Assembly (NCBI GenBank): GCA_003013855.2
Contig: ML058453.1
Coordinates: 682,001 to 746,000, forward strand
DNA: 64,000 bases
Reading direction: 5' to 3'
Source of the DNA: Liriodendron chinense
Taxonomy: Eukaryota; Streptophyta; Magnoliopsida; Magnoliales; Magnoliaceae
The translations under genes were made by a program, and so were the position numbers. This document shows positions 36,301 to 45,442 of the stretch, in pieces. The notes under the pieces were generated by a model that was given only the letters and a program-made list of their open reading frames with translations, ran no database searches and was not told the DNA's origin. Position 1 is the stretch's first letter; every line of letters starts with the position of its first letter.

Positions 36301-39300
36301 TTCTTCTTGGGTAAGCTTGAAATTTCTCTTGTGGGCTTGGATTTTGGGTATTGGGTTCTATCTCTTGTAACTTCTGATATTATAGTGGATTGTTGTCGCT
36401 TTGTGCTGTGGTTTTTACCCGTGAGGGATTTTTCCACGTAAAAATCTGATTCTCTATGTGTTGGGGATTGCATACATTGTAATTGCATTGTGTGGCTTGT
36501 TTGATTGAATTTTCTGTTTGTGTTCGGTTTTGCTTCCACTGCCGGCCCTCCTATCCCAACACATTCAACCAGATAATATGAAGTAATGGACAGACGAATA
36601 TTGTGTGACTATAGTGGACTGTTTCAAATTGTATTTTAGACTATCAATTTTTTGATAGCTTATTTCGACATTGCCAGAGTGTCAAATGTTATATATCGAC
36701 AATTCTGGACGTTTATGTACTTTTTCACGTAGTGATATATTCCTCACTTGGCATGCGTGGCAAAGAATAGCACATCTATAAGATGTTAATGATTCGTGAC
36801 AGCCATATGCGTTCTTTTACACCCATGCATTTTGTGCATGCACATATATGTTCGTATGTATTTTATGCATGCATGCATGCATGCATGTAAGTACATGTGT
36901 GATGTGTATGTATTACCAATATCTGCCGGGCATAGTGGTTGAGGAGAAGGTCAGCAAAGTCCTTGGGGTTATAGATAAAACTTGAATTGTAGAAAGAAGG
37001 CAGAAGATAGTTGTTGACGTAGTCGTTACTGCCAAAGACCATGACTGTGATGGACGTCGCCAAATACTTGGTTAGGTTCCTTGGGCCCATCTGATTCCTC
37101 AAATCATTCAAGTTGCTTTCGAAATTAAGCACCTGTTGGCTTAGGCTAAAACGCTCTCCCTGTCCCATTAATGAAATCTCAGATTAATCAGAAACCAATG
37201 AAATATAAAATTAATTAAATATATTAATTAATTATTATATGAATTATCATATTTGCTATTTGATAAATAATTAGCTATAGTCGTTTGAACTTTTGCCAAA
37301 CAATTATAGAGTGAACCAGCTATCATAATGGGCTTGATGGTGCAAAACCATGGAAACTACAATAACTACCAAACGTTTGAGCTGTGTGGGGCCCACCATG
37401 ATATGTGAGTGCCATCTAATCCATTCATTAGATGCGCCCCCTCTTCCTTGTTAGACCCAGTTACCAAACCCAATCAGATCGATAGCTTAATCAGGCCACA
37501 CCAAAGGAAACAATGGGGTACATTGGAGAGGGGGACATCCACCGTAGAAACTTCCTTCTAGATGGAATGTGTCATCCAATCCATTCATTAGGGGCACTCA
37601 GACAACGATGTAGGGACGTGCTGTAGCTCAAGACATTCCAATAGTTAGGTGGGCCACAACGGGTGGATAGATACTTTTAGAAGTGATAAACATTGCTACC
37701 TGTGGTGTCCGGATATAGACATGAATAGGTTCTCCTAAAACAAGGGTTTATACACGACGGGCCCCACACAGCTCCAATCTGTGGTGCACCTGATCATTCC
37801 CCATAACACAAAGCACCATCTTTTTTTAAAAGCCTGTTAATGGGTTGGGTGGACCCAGAAGGCTCATGCCTGGGCCAGATGTTGTCCCAGTCGTTGAGCC
37901 TGTTAACGGCTAATGTGGGCGGTCATGGGTATGATTTTCATGCCTATGGGTTAACCCAAGACTTAAGTTTCACGCCCATCAAATAAAATACTAGCCTCCA
38001 TTCGATCTGGGGCCGTCCAAAACTGGCCCATCGATGATAGCGGTATATTTTAATAACATTAAAATAAAAAAAATACAAGCCATTCATCTTTATAAAGGAT
38101 AATTATATTAAAATTGTTAAGTGGGCCCAAGTGGGAAAAAGTACTAATTGTTGGCCAGTCTCATCAAGGATGCCTCCGGCCGCTGATGCGTAATTAACTC
38201 CACTAATTATTCTTTTTCTAGGGTCAGGATCTGCATAGGCTGGCAGATAAGGGAGCCTCAACATTTCACCTGAAAAAAATTTCAAATGATTCTGAGTCAG
38301 AATTTTTCTATGTTGAAAGAGGTAAAAGATTTTATTTATTTTTCACAATTATTTTTTATTTTATTTTGTTCATTTTTTCACAATTAACATTTTTTTTTTC
38401 ATTCAGAAATTATATTGGTAGATAAATGGATTTCAATTTTTGCAGTTCGTGGTGCCATAGTTTAAGAACATGAAAAATAGTCTCGAGTTGAAACCCCGTC
38501 AAGCTGAGTTGACTCTACAACTCAGTACAACCTTTTCCAACTTTTTTCAGTAATATTCAGTAGTCTAAATATATAAATTATGTCGAGAAGCACCGAGTCA
38601 AGCGAGTTTCACTGTGTTTTTTCTCGAGTTCTGATCGAGTCGTAATGAAATTGAGTTTTTCTGAGAATTGGTAAAATCTGGTCAAGTCGAGTCACCTCAG
38701 GCAAGTCGAGTCAAGTTTTCTCAAACTTTAAATTGCGTTGCACTTCAATACTGAGCAAATTTTCATTATTAGCGGGGTGAAGAGCAGGAATTTTTTATTC
38801 CATGCATACTAAAATAGTTAAAATAATGAAAAGGAAGGAGCATATATTCAGTGGATCAGGTGGGTGGATTCCTGATTGTAGGACCCACCGTGATGTATGT
38901 GCAATACATCCACTCCGTCCATCCATTTTGATAGCGAAAAAATGAAGCAAATAAAAATCTTAGGTGGACCATATCATAGGCAATGGTGGGATTGAATACC
39001 CACCATTAAAAACCTCTTGGTGGCCACCGGAATGTTTATTTGCCATCTAACCTGTTGATAAGGTCACAAATACCTGGATGAAGGCACCGCACAAATATCA
39101 GCTTGATCCAAAACTTTAGTGGCCCACAAATAGTTTTTAATGGTCAATCACCACTGTTTCCTGTGGCGTGGTCCACCTGAGATTTGGATCTGCTTCATTG
39201 TTGGGTTCATGCCCTAAAATGAGCTGTCAAAATGGATGGATAGTGTGGATGTAAGGAACACCCATCAAGATTGGCCCCACAGTTAGGGATCCACCCAAGC

Positions 39301-40072
39301 GGCGCAGCCTCTGATACACCAAAGCAAAGCCTATGCAACAAAAGTAAAACCATAACCTAGAAAAATTTAGGAATAATTGAAGATTATGCAATTAAACTAT
39401 CATAGGGGTGAGTTGTTGGTGTTGTAAAAATCTGCAGCAACTTGAAAGAAAAATGCCCCAAAAATCAAAGGGTTAGGATGATTTGATTAGTGTGATTTTT
39501 TTTGCATCATGGCCTAGCTATAGTGGTAGGGAAGAAATGGACAGTCTAGACACTGATGTTTAACTGTCCACTTTATCATTTAAAAGCTTTGGGATGTTGC
39601 TATTGGCCAAATGAAGATGGACAGTCAAAATCATTGTTGCAAAACAGTAAGAAAAATAAAAGTCCAACATGCAAAAATCAGATGATAGAGACATAGAAGT
39701 GAAAAAAATAAAGGTTCAATGTGCAAAAATCAGATGATAGAGACATGGAAGCTGAAAAATAACAGTCCAATGTGTAAAAATCAGAGGATAGTAATGTAGA
39801 AGCTTACACAGCATATCTGCCGGTGTTCTTCCATTGCAGAATCTCCCGGAAGGGCCTTGATAGAAATCAATCCCATAAGGGAAGTAATTAGCCTTTGCTA
39901 AGGAGATTAGGTTGTTGTTGTTTCCATTATCCACCAAGGAATCTCCAAACACAAACATGGCTGGAACTTGAAATGAACCAACTACCTCAAATGAGTTGTA
40001 CATTAACATGAAGACTGTGAAAAACCAGTAGGAGAATGCAATGGTTGTGGGGCTTGAGCTTGGTGTTGCCAT
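30110..40072 (-). CDS. GDSL esterase/lipase (five exons)
   Basis: Joined exons (complement 39808-40072, 38145-38269, 36917-37159, 31580-31835, 30110-30330) give 369 residues with all junctions GT-AG and in phase. Residues 1-31 are a hydrophobic signal peptide, so the enzyme is probably secreted. The SGNH hydrolase blocks are intact: FGDSLVDNGNNN (Ser45), SGVNYASAAGG (Gly112), FGSNDYVNNY (Asn175) and WDAFHPTE (Asp334, His337). Family members hydrolyse esters of lipids or cell-wall polymers; the substrate cannot be told from sequence. Five exons and about 370 residues are typical of plant GDSL genes. Introns 1, 3 and 4 contain transposons and intron 3 is 5.1 kb, but no lesion is seen in the coding part. 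Confidence 0.95.
30391..31130. mobile_element. Possible hAT-like element in GDSL intron 4
   Basis: The left end TAGGGCTGACAATGGGCC and the right end 'ggccccattgccacccc...ccta' face each other as in the hAT-like family. I could not find a matching 8-bp duplication, so the right boundary is uncertain. Confidence 0.45.
31163..31235 (+). repeat. Possible tRNA-derived SINE head
   Basis: A TGACTCAGTGG A-box-like motif is followed by GGGTTCAAGCACC, a B-box-like motif, at tRNA-like spacing. It lies in GDSL intron 4. No full tRNA fold was confirmed. Confidence 0.45.
31580..31835 (-). CDS. GDSL exon 4
   Basis: The exon codes residues 212-296 plus the first base of Gly297, ALYSVGLRKF to GPATY, including AGVGPLGCSPNQ. 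The acceptor is CATTGCAG and the donor is ATG|GTGAGT. Confidence 0.94.
31996..32467. mobile_element. hAT-like non-autonomous element in GDSL intron 3
   Basis: The ends read TAGGGGTGCACATGGAACC and, in reverse complement, TAGGGGTGCACACGGTTCC. Flanking 8-mers cgtgggcc and cttgggcc match at 7 of 8. The interior is 'ggaaccg/cggttcc' low-complexity sequence with no protein. Confidence 0.85.
32803..33309. mobile_element. Foldback (Mutator-like) element in GDSL intron 3
   Basis: The outer arms GGAGATTGCATCC and, in reverse complement, GGACTGCGTTCCACC enclose 'cctgcc' repeats and the standard core. No clean duplication is visible. Confidence 0.75.
33310..33909. other. GDSL intron 3, no feature seen
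   Basis: AT-rich sequence between the foldback copy and the copia element. Some 'caaacccatct' and 'caacccatc' motifs hint at an eroded repeat. Confidence 0.45.
33910..34490 (+). repeat. 5' LTR of the copia element
   Basis: 581 bp, TG...CA ends. It has several short palindromic GACCGGTCGG and CCGGCCGG motifs. Relative to the 3' LTR it lacks about 30 bp in that palindromic region and shows scattered substitutions. Confidence 0.93.
34491..34505 (+). promoter_or_regulatory. Copia primer-binding site
   Basis: The sequence TGGTAGCAGAGC directly after the LTR differs at one position from TGGTATCAGAGC, the usual plant copia site complementary to initiator-Met tRNA. Confidence 0.8.
34547..35851 (+). 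CDS. Copia gag with protease core (non-autonomous element)
   Basis: The 434-residue open frame is uninterrupted. It starts with the copia gag domain ('YSGKNNFELWKVKMKGLL', 'NRIYLKLQLYNLRM', 'FILLNSLPKSYESL'). A CX2CX4HX4C zinc knuckle follows at residues 228-241 (CWNCGEEGHVKMDC). The aspartic protease core is LLDSGASCH (Asp287) and the start of the GAG-pre-integrase segment is 'NLYKVIGSTIHGG'. It then ends abruptly, about 100 bp before the 3' LTR. Gag normally forms the particle that packages element RNA. An open gag without pol suggests past selection for trans-mobilisation, or recent loss of pol. Confidence 0.9.
   Translation: MLSGMRFDMEKYSGKNNFELWKVKMKGLLVQQGLQYALLGERPEAMKEGEWKKIDEKVNVSIQLCLADEILYNVMKEKTATATWAKLENIYAKKSLENRIYLKLQLYNLRMTEGADVESHISNFDRLTCKLIDVDEPMKDEDQVFILLNSLPKSYESLKDSLCAGRETIGIETVISALQAKAMRRKSGGVGPSTDEALDISGRNFERGGGSFSSRSKSKGKWRHNVRCWNCGEEGHVKMDCSNSEKRQERSGDSSREGTNTIEDGGDGCDVLTVSGIEPLGGECLLDSGASCHVCPDRNSFMSYKEYDGGSVFVGDGYARNVVGIGSVRIRMFDRVERILESVKHVPEMKRNVISLGALEAKGCRFIGRDRYYKVLKGAYVMIKARRYDNLYKVIGSTIHGGAVGLAAGSTVAQVWQEKNDHMGRATRRVKMQG
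35956..36561 (+). repeat. 3' LTR of the copia element
   Basis: 606 bp, TG...CA ends, with an extra palindromic segment of about 30 bp relative to the 5' LTR. It is preceded by GTGGTGGAGTT, a polypurine-like tract. Confidence 0.93.
36865..36888. repeat. (GCAT)n microsatellite
   Basis: A run of GCAT tetramers near the 5' end of GDSL intron 3. Confidence 0.9.
36917..37159 (-). CDS. GDSL exon 3 (block III)
   Basis: The exon codes residues 131-211, GERFSLSQQV to YARQIL, with GSND at 173-176. The donor is ATTG|GTAATA. A GCAT tetramer microsatellite lies just inside the following intron. Confidence 0.94.
37160..38144. other. GDSL intron 2
   Basis: The interval 37390-37790 contains 'gtggggcccaccatgatatg' and 'acgggccccacacagctcc', a diverged inverted repeat of the GGGCCCACC type. 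No coding sequence is present. Confidence 0.6.
38145..38269 (-). CDS. GDSL exon 2 (block II)
   Basis: The acceptor is TTTTTCAG. The exon codes residues 89-130, including LPYLPAYADP and the block II glycine in SGVNYASAAGG. The donor is TTA|GTAC. Confidence 0.94.
38862..39296. mobile_element. Foldback (Mutator-like) element in GDSL intron 1
   Basis: The ends GGGTGGATTCCTGA and, in reverse complement, GGGTGGATCCCTAA surround the usual core. It shares the GGGTGGAT outer arm with the copy at 48264, and no duplication is visible. Confidence 0.8.
39808..40072 (-). CDS. GDSL exon 1 (signal peptide, block I)
   Basis: The ATG is at 40072; it is followed by a Ser/Thr stretch and a hydrophobic core. 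Block I is FGDSLVDNGNNN. The exon ends ATGCTGT|GTAAGC, splitting Cys89. Confidence 0.94.
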
Positions 40073-40321
40073 GTTTTTTTTTTTTTTTAAATTTAAAATT
40101 CAGAAACAAAACTTGAATTGATTGAAGGCAAAGATCATGTGATGTTTGGGTAGTGAATACAAAGAGAGAGGAAGTTGAAAAAAGATGGACTCTTTTGAAA
40201 CGGTTGGGATGGAATCTATCCATGAAATCTTGCTTTTGTATGGTCCTTTTTGCTTATTTTCTTGCAGGTTTTGGGTGGTTTTGTTTCACTTTTTTTTTCT
40301 ATGACTATGCAAAAAACTTGC
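40073..40321 (-). promoter_or_regulatory. GDSL upstream interval
   Basis: Only about 250 bp separate the GDSL ATG from the next foldback element. A run of pyrimidines and purines lies close to the ATG. I see no clear TATA box, so the assignment as core promoter rests on position. Confidence 0.4.
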
Positions 40322-40733
40322 TTTGTGGGGTCCACAGTGATGTATGTGTTTTATCCATGCCGTCCATCTATTTTAATAGATTATTTTAAGGCATTGGTCC
40401 TAAAAGGAGGCAGATCCAAGGCTCAAATGGACCACACCATATGAAGCAGTGGTGATAAAGATGCCACCATTGAAACCTTACTAGGGTCCACCATGATTTT
40501 TATTTTCCATCCAACCTGTTCATAAGCTTGATAAAAAAACTAGTGGTCCCTGAGAAGTTTTCAACGCTAGGCAATCAATCCCCACTGTTTCCTGTGGTGT
40601 GACCCACTTGAGCCTTGGATTTGCCTCCTTTTTGGGCTTATATATGCCTCAAAATGATCCGTTAAAATGGATGGACGGTGTGGATAAAACACATACATCG
40701 TAGTGGGTTCCACAGAGCCCCTGCCAGGATCAA
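40322..40733. mobile_element. Foldback element upstream of the GDSL gene
   Basis: The inner arms 'gtggggtccacagtgatgtatg' and 'acatcgtagtgggttccac' bound the family core. It begins about 250 bp above the GDSL ATG, so it could supply or disturb promoter sequence. Confidence 0.75.
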
Positions 40734-41289
40734 GTGGGTCGTGGTCTGGTGCAATACATACCATACTTTGTAAACAAGGACTGGGACAGGAACTGGGTCA
40801 GTCACCGAGTCGAGTTCACCAGGCAAGTCCCGAGTTGACCAGATGAGTTATATATATTAGTGGGTTAGGATCTCGTCTTCCTCTTCTTCTGAATCCTCTT
40901 CTGTAATCTCAATATAAAAAAAAAAACCATTTTCTAACTTGGACGACTGGTTGAATGGGTTGATTCAACTGAGTCCTAAGTTGACCCGGAAAACTGGGTT
41001 CGAGTTAAGGGCTGCCTGGTTTTTCCAAACCCGGTGATCAGGCCTATGATCAGTTGACTCGGGAAAGTTCTGGGTTGACCCTTCTGGTCTGCAAACTAAG
41101 ATTCATGCAAGCATACGGTTTACAGGTTTGTACTCACTTAACATGGAGATACGTATGAAGGGCTGTCAACAGGCCGGGCGAATGGTTGTCTGAGGCCCAG
41201 ATTTTGAATTGTTTGGGCTGTGCCTATTCGAAATCTTGCATTTGCTAGGCCTGGCTGGGCCAATTAACTGACATATTTATCTGTAGAGG

Positions 41290-41486
41290 TAGAGCTGGAC
41301 ACGAACTGAGCAAGCTCGCTCGGTTAACTCACTCAGCTCAGCTCGGATAGGCTCGACTCGAAAGTTGGGTTCGGGCCAAGCCGGGCTGATTTTTTGAACT
41401 TGGTAGAATTTCGTGCCAAGCTCGAGCTGCCCCAGCTTGACTCAGCTCGAAGCTTGGCCTGAACTTGACTTGGCTCGAGTTATAAC

Positions 41487-41528
<42 letters not shown>

Positions 41529-41557
41529 TGCCAAGCTCGACTCGGTGTCCAGCTCTA
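41290..41557. mobile_element. hAT-like non-autonomous element with perfect 8-bp duplication
   Basis: The ends read TAGAGCTGGACACGAAC and, in reverse complement, TAGAGCTGGACACCGAG. The duplication tgtagagg is exact (41282-41289 and 41558-41565). It contains an AC microsatellite and 'gctcgactcg' motifs. Confidence 0.9.
41488..41526. repeat. (AC)n microsatellite
   Basis: About nineteen AC units inside the hAT-like element. Confidence 0.95.
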
Positions 41558-41565
41558 TGTAGAGG

Positions 41566-42576
41566 TTTGCTGAGCCCACACATGTGCATAAAAAGGCCCA
41601 TTGAGTAGGGGTGCCAATGGGTCGGGTTGGGGTCCAACCCATTTACTAAATGCCCAAGAAATCTGGCCTCAATAGCCCATAATAAGCCATTACCAATTGG
41701 CCCGACCCAACTCGCTTAAAATAATCAAGCCCAAGCCCAAGCGCGACCTAACCCAACCCATCTAATTGAAATCGATCAGGCTCAACCAACCGGACCTGAC
41801 GTGGCATGGCCCAACTCACGTTTAAGTAGGGAACGGGGCAAAAGGCATTCCCAACCTGACCCAGTTGGTGGATATATCACTACATGCATGCATAATATCT
41901 ATACGTCTACACTTCTGCTGGTTTCTTTTAGGTTTCGGACTGGGTCAGGTCTGGGTCGTCTAGCCCATCTCATTGATCACCTATAGGGGTAAGGTAGAGT
42001 TGAACCCAAGCCTGACTCATGTACTTAAATGGTCCACATTGTCTAGCCCAAGCACGAACTGCTACCCATTTACCTAGGTCTGACCCCGGATCACAAGCGG
42101 GACAGGCCATTTGACCCATGGTCCAAATACCTGCCCAACCAAAAGCACATGGGCTGGCTCGGCCCATTGACAGCGGTGAACCAGTTAGACATATATGGGC
42201 TGCCTTGTAAATTTGCAGGGTTGGGCAAAATAGATTCTGCACCATCCAAAGTAGTAGAGTGAGATGAATGATGCACAAAGCTGCATGTGATGGATAATGC
42301 AATGGCACTTATAAATTGACAGGCTTTGAACCCCCACTTCAAATGGTGAACAATATATTAACGTACATACTTATTTAAGTTCACGAATATATTGGATAAT
42401 TGGGTGGGCCATATACTTGATTGATGAATAATTTTATTTCATTTTAGTGTCACCTAGAAAAACTACAATTCTCTAGAAGAAAGAGAGTTGAACTCACCAA
42501 TTGTACCTTAATTAGCATACATATAACTTATCTTTTAATTTATAGGACCAGGGCCAGCCAAGGCATCTTCATCCTA
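41566..42576. other. Intergenic DNA with low-complexity motifs
   Basis: 'Taggggtgccaatgggtcggg' at 41606 resembles a hAT-like left end, but I found no partner end. No gene is seen. Confidence 0.45.
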
Positions 42577-43447
42577 TTAGGGGGCGTTTGGCGCGGTGTT
42601 TTAGCCGGTATTAGCAGGTATGACAAATTCCAGTGGCCGTCATTGGGACATGTGACGGATTAGAGTGGATTATTGAGTTCATTTTGCATCCCAAGCTGTG
42701 TTTGGATTACAACTGAGGCAGAATAAATCCACCAAGATGGACGGCTGTGCTGTTTGGTTCGTTGGGGGACTACAAAAGTGAGAATTGATAACATCATGCG
42801 TCTGTTTGGGTGAACGGTGATGTATACCGTTTGTTATTTCCTTTTAACTGCCCATTTGACGGTTACAAGCTGGACAAGTAGGATCACCCAATCTATGTTG
42901 TTTTAAGGGTCATGATCCATCGATGATGTGCCTACGACTTGAACAGTCCAAATTGAGATGGATGAATGCAACGTGTACGGTGGATGAGTGTATACATCTG
43001 TGTCTATTTTCCCTTTATCCAACTACTCAAAATTACCCAACCACCTAAAATTAGGTCACCAACAATGGGAGCTTTTGTCATCAAGGATGGGAAGAGGAAG
43101 TTTTAGTAGGGCCCATTGTTCAGAAGATAAAATATCGTCACACTAGCTAATGAACAAATGACTTGTCTCTAAGGAGTAACTATAGAATAAGCCATCCACA
43201 GCATCTTCACCTATTGTACATAAGTTTTCAAATCTAACAAGTGGGCCCATTTGTTTGGTAATCCAGGCCTTTGTTTGGGTGAACAAATGTATATACTATT
43301 ATGTACAAGGGGACTTACCTGTTAATCCAAATAATTAAGATGTCATTCGAGAGGGAGAAGAGAAGTGTAAAAATATAAGAAAAGATAATTAATGGTACAA
43401 CAACACATAGCAAGGAAGAGTGTTATCTAAACGTTACCAAGGTCGTT

Positions 43448-43825
43448 CTAGAGCTTGATAACAATATACAATGCAATAAAGAGTATGAGAATCCCAACAA
43501 TCACAAATGAAACTCTATCCCCAACTGACATGGGATTATCATCCGTCGACGTACTCCTATCAACCATGGTTAGAGTCTCATGTCCTGACAAATCTCTTGA
43601 TGGATTCGACATCATGACCTCGTCAATGAATGATGGGCCTACATATCTTGGAGTGGTCGTAGGAGGTTGGAAGGAGTCCATGAATGCTTTCGCATCTTCC
43701 TAGCTGCTGAACGATTCGTGTCGGTGGCCACTTAATCCGCTAACTTGCATTTCTGCCTCCCACCAAGTGCGGTATATTCCCGGTCGTCACCCGACAGCAA
43801 CAGCATAAAACTTTTCCTTAGCCAT
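43448..43825 (-). pseudogene. RNase H1 N-terminal (viroplasmin-like) domain with C-terminal membrane segment
   Basis: From the ATG at 43825 one frame runs 125 codons and is broken only by TGA at codon 13 (43787-43789) and TAG at codon 42 (43700-43702). Around the stops the residues 'KFYAVAVG', 'RPGIYRTWWEAEMQVSG', 'HRHESFSS' and 'EDAKAFMDSF' fit the domain that binds RNA-DNA hybrids in RNase H1 and occurs in caulimovirus P6. A polar linker follows, then about 20 hydrophobic residues at the end (VSFVIVGILILFIALYIVIKL), like a tail anchor. The RNase H catalytic domain is absent. The stops look like single substitutions, so the frame was probably coding when the element was active. Assignment rests on motif recognition only. 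Confidence 0.7.
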
Positions 43826-44110
43826 ATATGTTTAAAAATCAATAATAGTAATAGCATGCGAGGGAACATATATAGAAATGAGAGCGATCGAGTTGATGAT
43901 TTATACATGAGACGATTAGTGATCAAACATGCATGTACTAACCTCTATTTGGAGATGGAAACCATAAATTAATATCAGTAAAAGCAACATCGGCAAACTA
44001 TAAGTAAAAGCAAACAGCCGACAAACAGAAAGTTAAAAGTGTAAAAGTTATAACATGTCCATCCTCCACAATAAAATCTACGAAACCCAAATATAAGTAA
44101 AAATCAAGTA

Positions 44111-45234
44111 GAGCCACTCATTCCCGACTCCAACTCAGCTAGCTTATCTTTTAGCCACTCAACGCGTCAGTCTGCTCGAAGACTAACAAAGAAGGAGGCA
44201 AGCCTCTTGTCACTGCTGAGAAGCTCCCCAACCTTGATGAACTCTTTGCTGCTTAACCCATGTACCTCTTCCAGGATGTCCAAAACTTTGCTCGTTCGAT
44301 TGACTTCCTTTCCTAATCTGAAATTCTGCATAGCATCTGCAATAGTTTGTAGAGATACACCTAGTACGTCACATGGACGAGCTGGTCGTTTCCTTTTGCC
44401 AGAACTATTTTCGAAACGAATACTTTCGGAATCAGATGTACGTATCGGAGTGTTGCTGAATGAACGACTGCCGCGATGCTGACTTTCGCTGGGAAATGGA
44501 TGATTTGGTGTGGACTGTCTTGGATTTTCATAAGACAAATCAACGCAATCTTCATATTCGTCTTCCGGTTCTTCCCAAGCTTCGTTTAAATCTCGTTAAA
44601 TGGGCCGGGATGATGTGGACGACATGTTCCGACTCCCAACTGCGTAACGCCCCGTAGCTTGGTCATTCCCAACGATGACTGACAAATCATCCATTCTTTC
44701 AATTCTCTTACCGCGAAGTCTAGCTGCTCGGAGATGTGACTACAAGAATTAATTCGGAACAGTAATTAGCACGTAATGAATGTCATAGCGCAAACTACAT
44801 TGTAAGACTAATGCAACATGTATATACCCGTAGATAACCTTCTCAGACATCATCGGGGGCCGTTACCACCATTCGATCGTGGTCCCATCCAAAGCCGCTA
44901 GCAGCGAGTATGTCCTTGACATCGCTATACTCCCTTCTATGATATCGCAACCGATTTCTTAATTGTCCCAAGTCATTACCGTGTTTGTTCCATTTCTCAC
45001 TGCATCGGCGGCTGCTTGGTAACCATCTTTTTTAAATCCGTTGTCACATTTTCGACCTAATGCAACTTGCTCGAGTAATGCATCCAACATTATTTGATCC
45101 ATTTCTAGAGTCCATTTCATTTTCGGTGCCCGCGTTGCTGGCTCAACAAGGGCTCCTGATGGAGGGAGGTCACGAGGTGACGCACGCGTTGAAAGAGTCG
45201 GAGTTTTTTCAGGTAATTGTGTAGGTGCCCACAT
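44111..45234 (-). pseudogene. Myb/SANT-like DNA-binding protein of the Harbinger element
   Basis: 'KMKWTLEMDQIMLDALLEQVALGRK' is the start of the plant Myb/SANT-like domain, and 'LRNRLRYHRREYSDVKDILAASGFGWD' is its second half. After an intron with CGG|GTATAT and TTGTAG|TCACAT sites come 'RIERMDDLSVIVGNDQATG' and a serine-rich tail. Harbinger elements need such a protein with the transposase for DNA binding and nuclear entry. Lesions are a one-base frameshift near 44961, TGA at 44843-44845, TAA at 44596-44598 and TGA at 44165-44167; the old end appears to be near 44111. It follows the transposase on the same strand. Confidence 0.8.
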
Positions 45235-45442
45235 TTTCCCAATCCAACCTATCAATACAAATAGTAGTCAGGACTAAATAAACATATCATAACTTAACCC
45301 ATAACTAGTTATATATGGAATTTCATTTTAACTTTCTAGTCCAAATAAACACAACATTAACCTGACTACTGTTCCATAAAAAAAAGTAAAACAACGCAGA
45401 ATCAACCAGCCGAATATCAATCTTGGAATACAAAGAAAATGA

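Larger units (their letters stand above)
33910..36561 (+). mobile_element. Non-autonomous Ty1/copia element (LTRs, gag, protease region)
   Basis: The 5' LTR (33910-34490) and 3' LTR (35956-36561) both begin TGTTGGAAACGGACGCC and end CCTATCCCAACA. Flanking 5-mers tattc and cattc match at 4 of 5. A primer-binding site like the plant initiator-Met type follows the 5' LTR, and a purine-rich tract precedes the 3' LTR. The internal region is only about 1.47 kb and has no integrase, reverse transcriptase or RNase H, so it needed enzymes supplied in trans. It sits in GDSL intron 3, opposite to the gene. Confidence 0.93.

Noticed and set aside
43448..43825. Integrated caulimovirus as source of the viroplasmin-like domain
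   Set aside because: No movement protein, coat protein or caulimovirus reverse transcriptase was seen nearby; the domain also occurs in cellular RNase H1, and the frame lies inside a Harbinger element.
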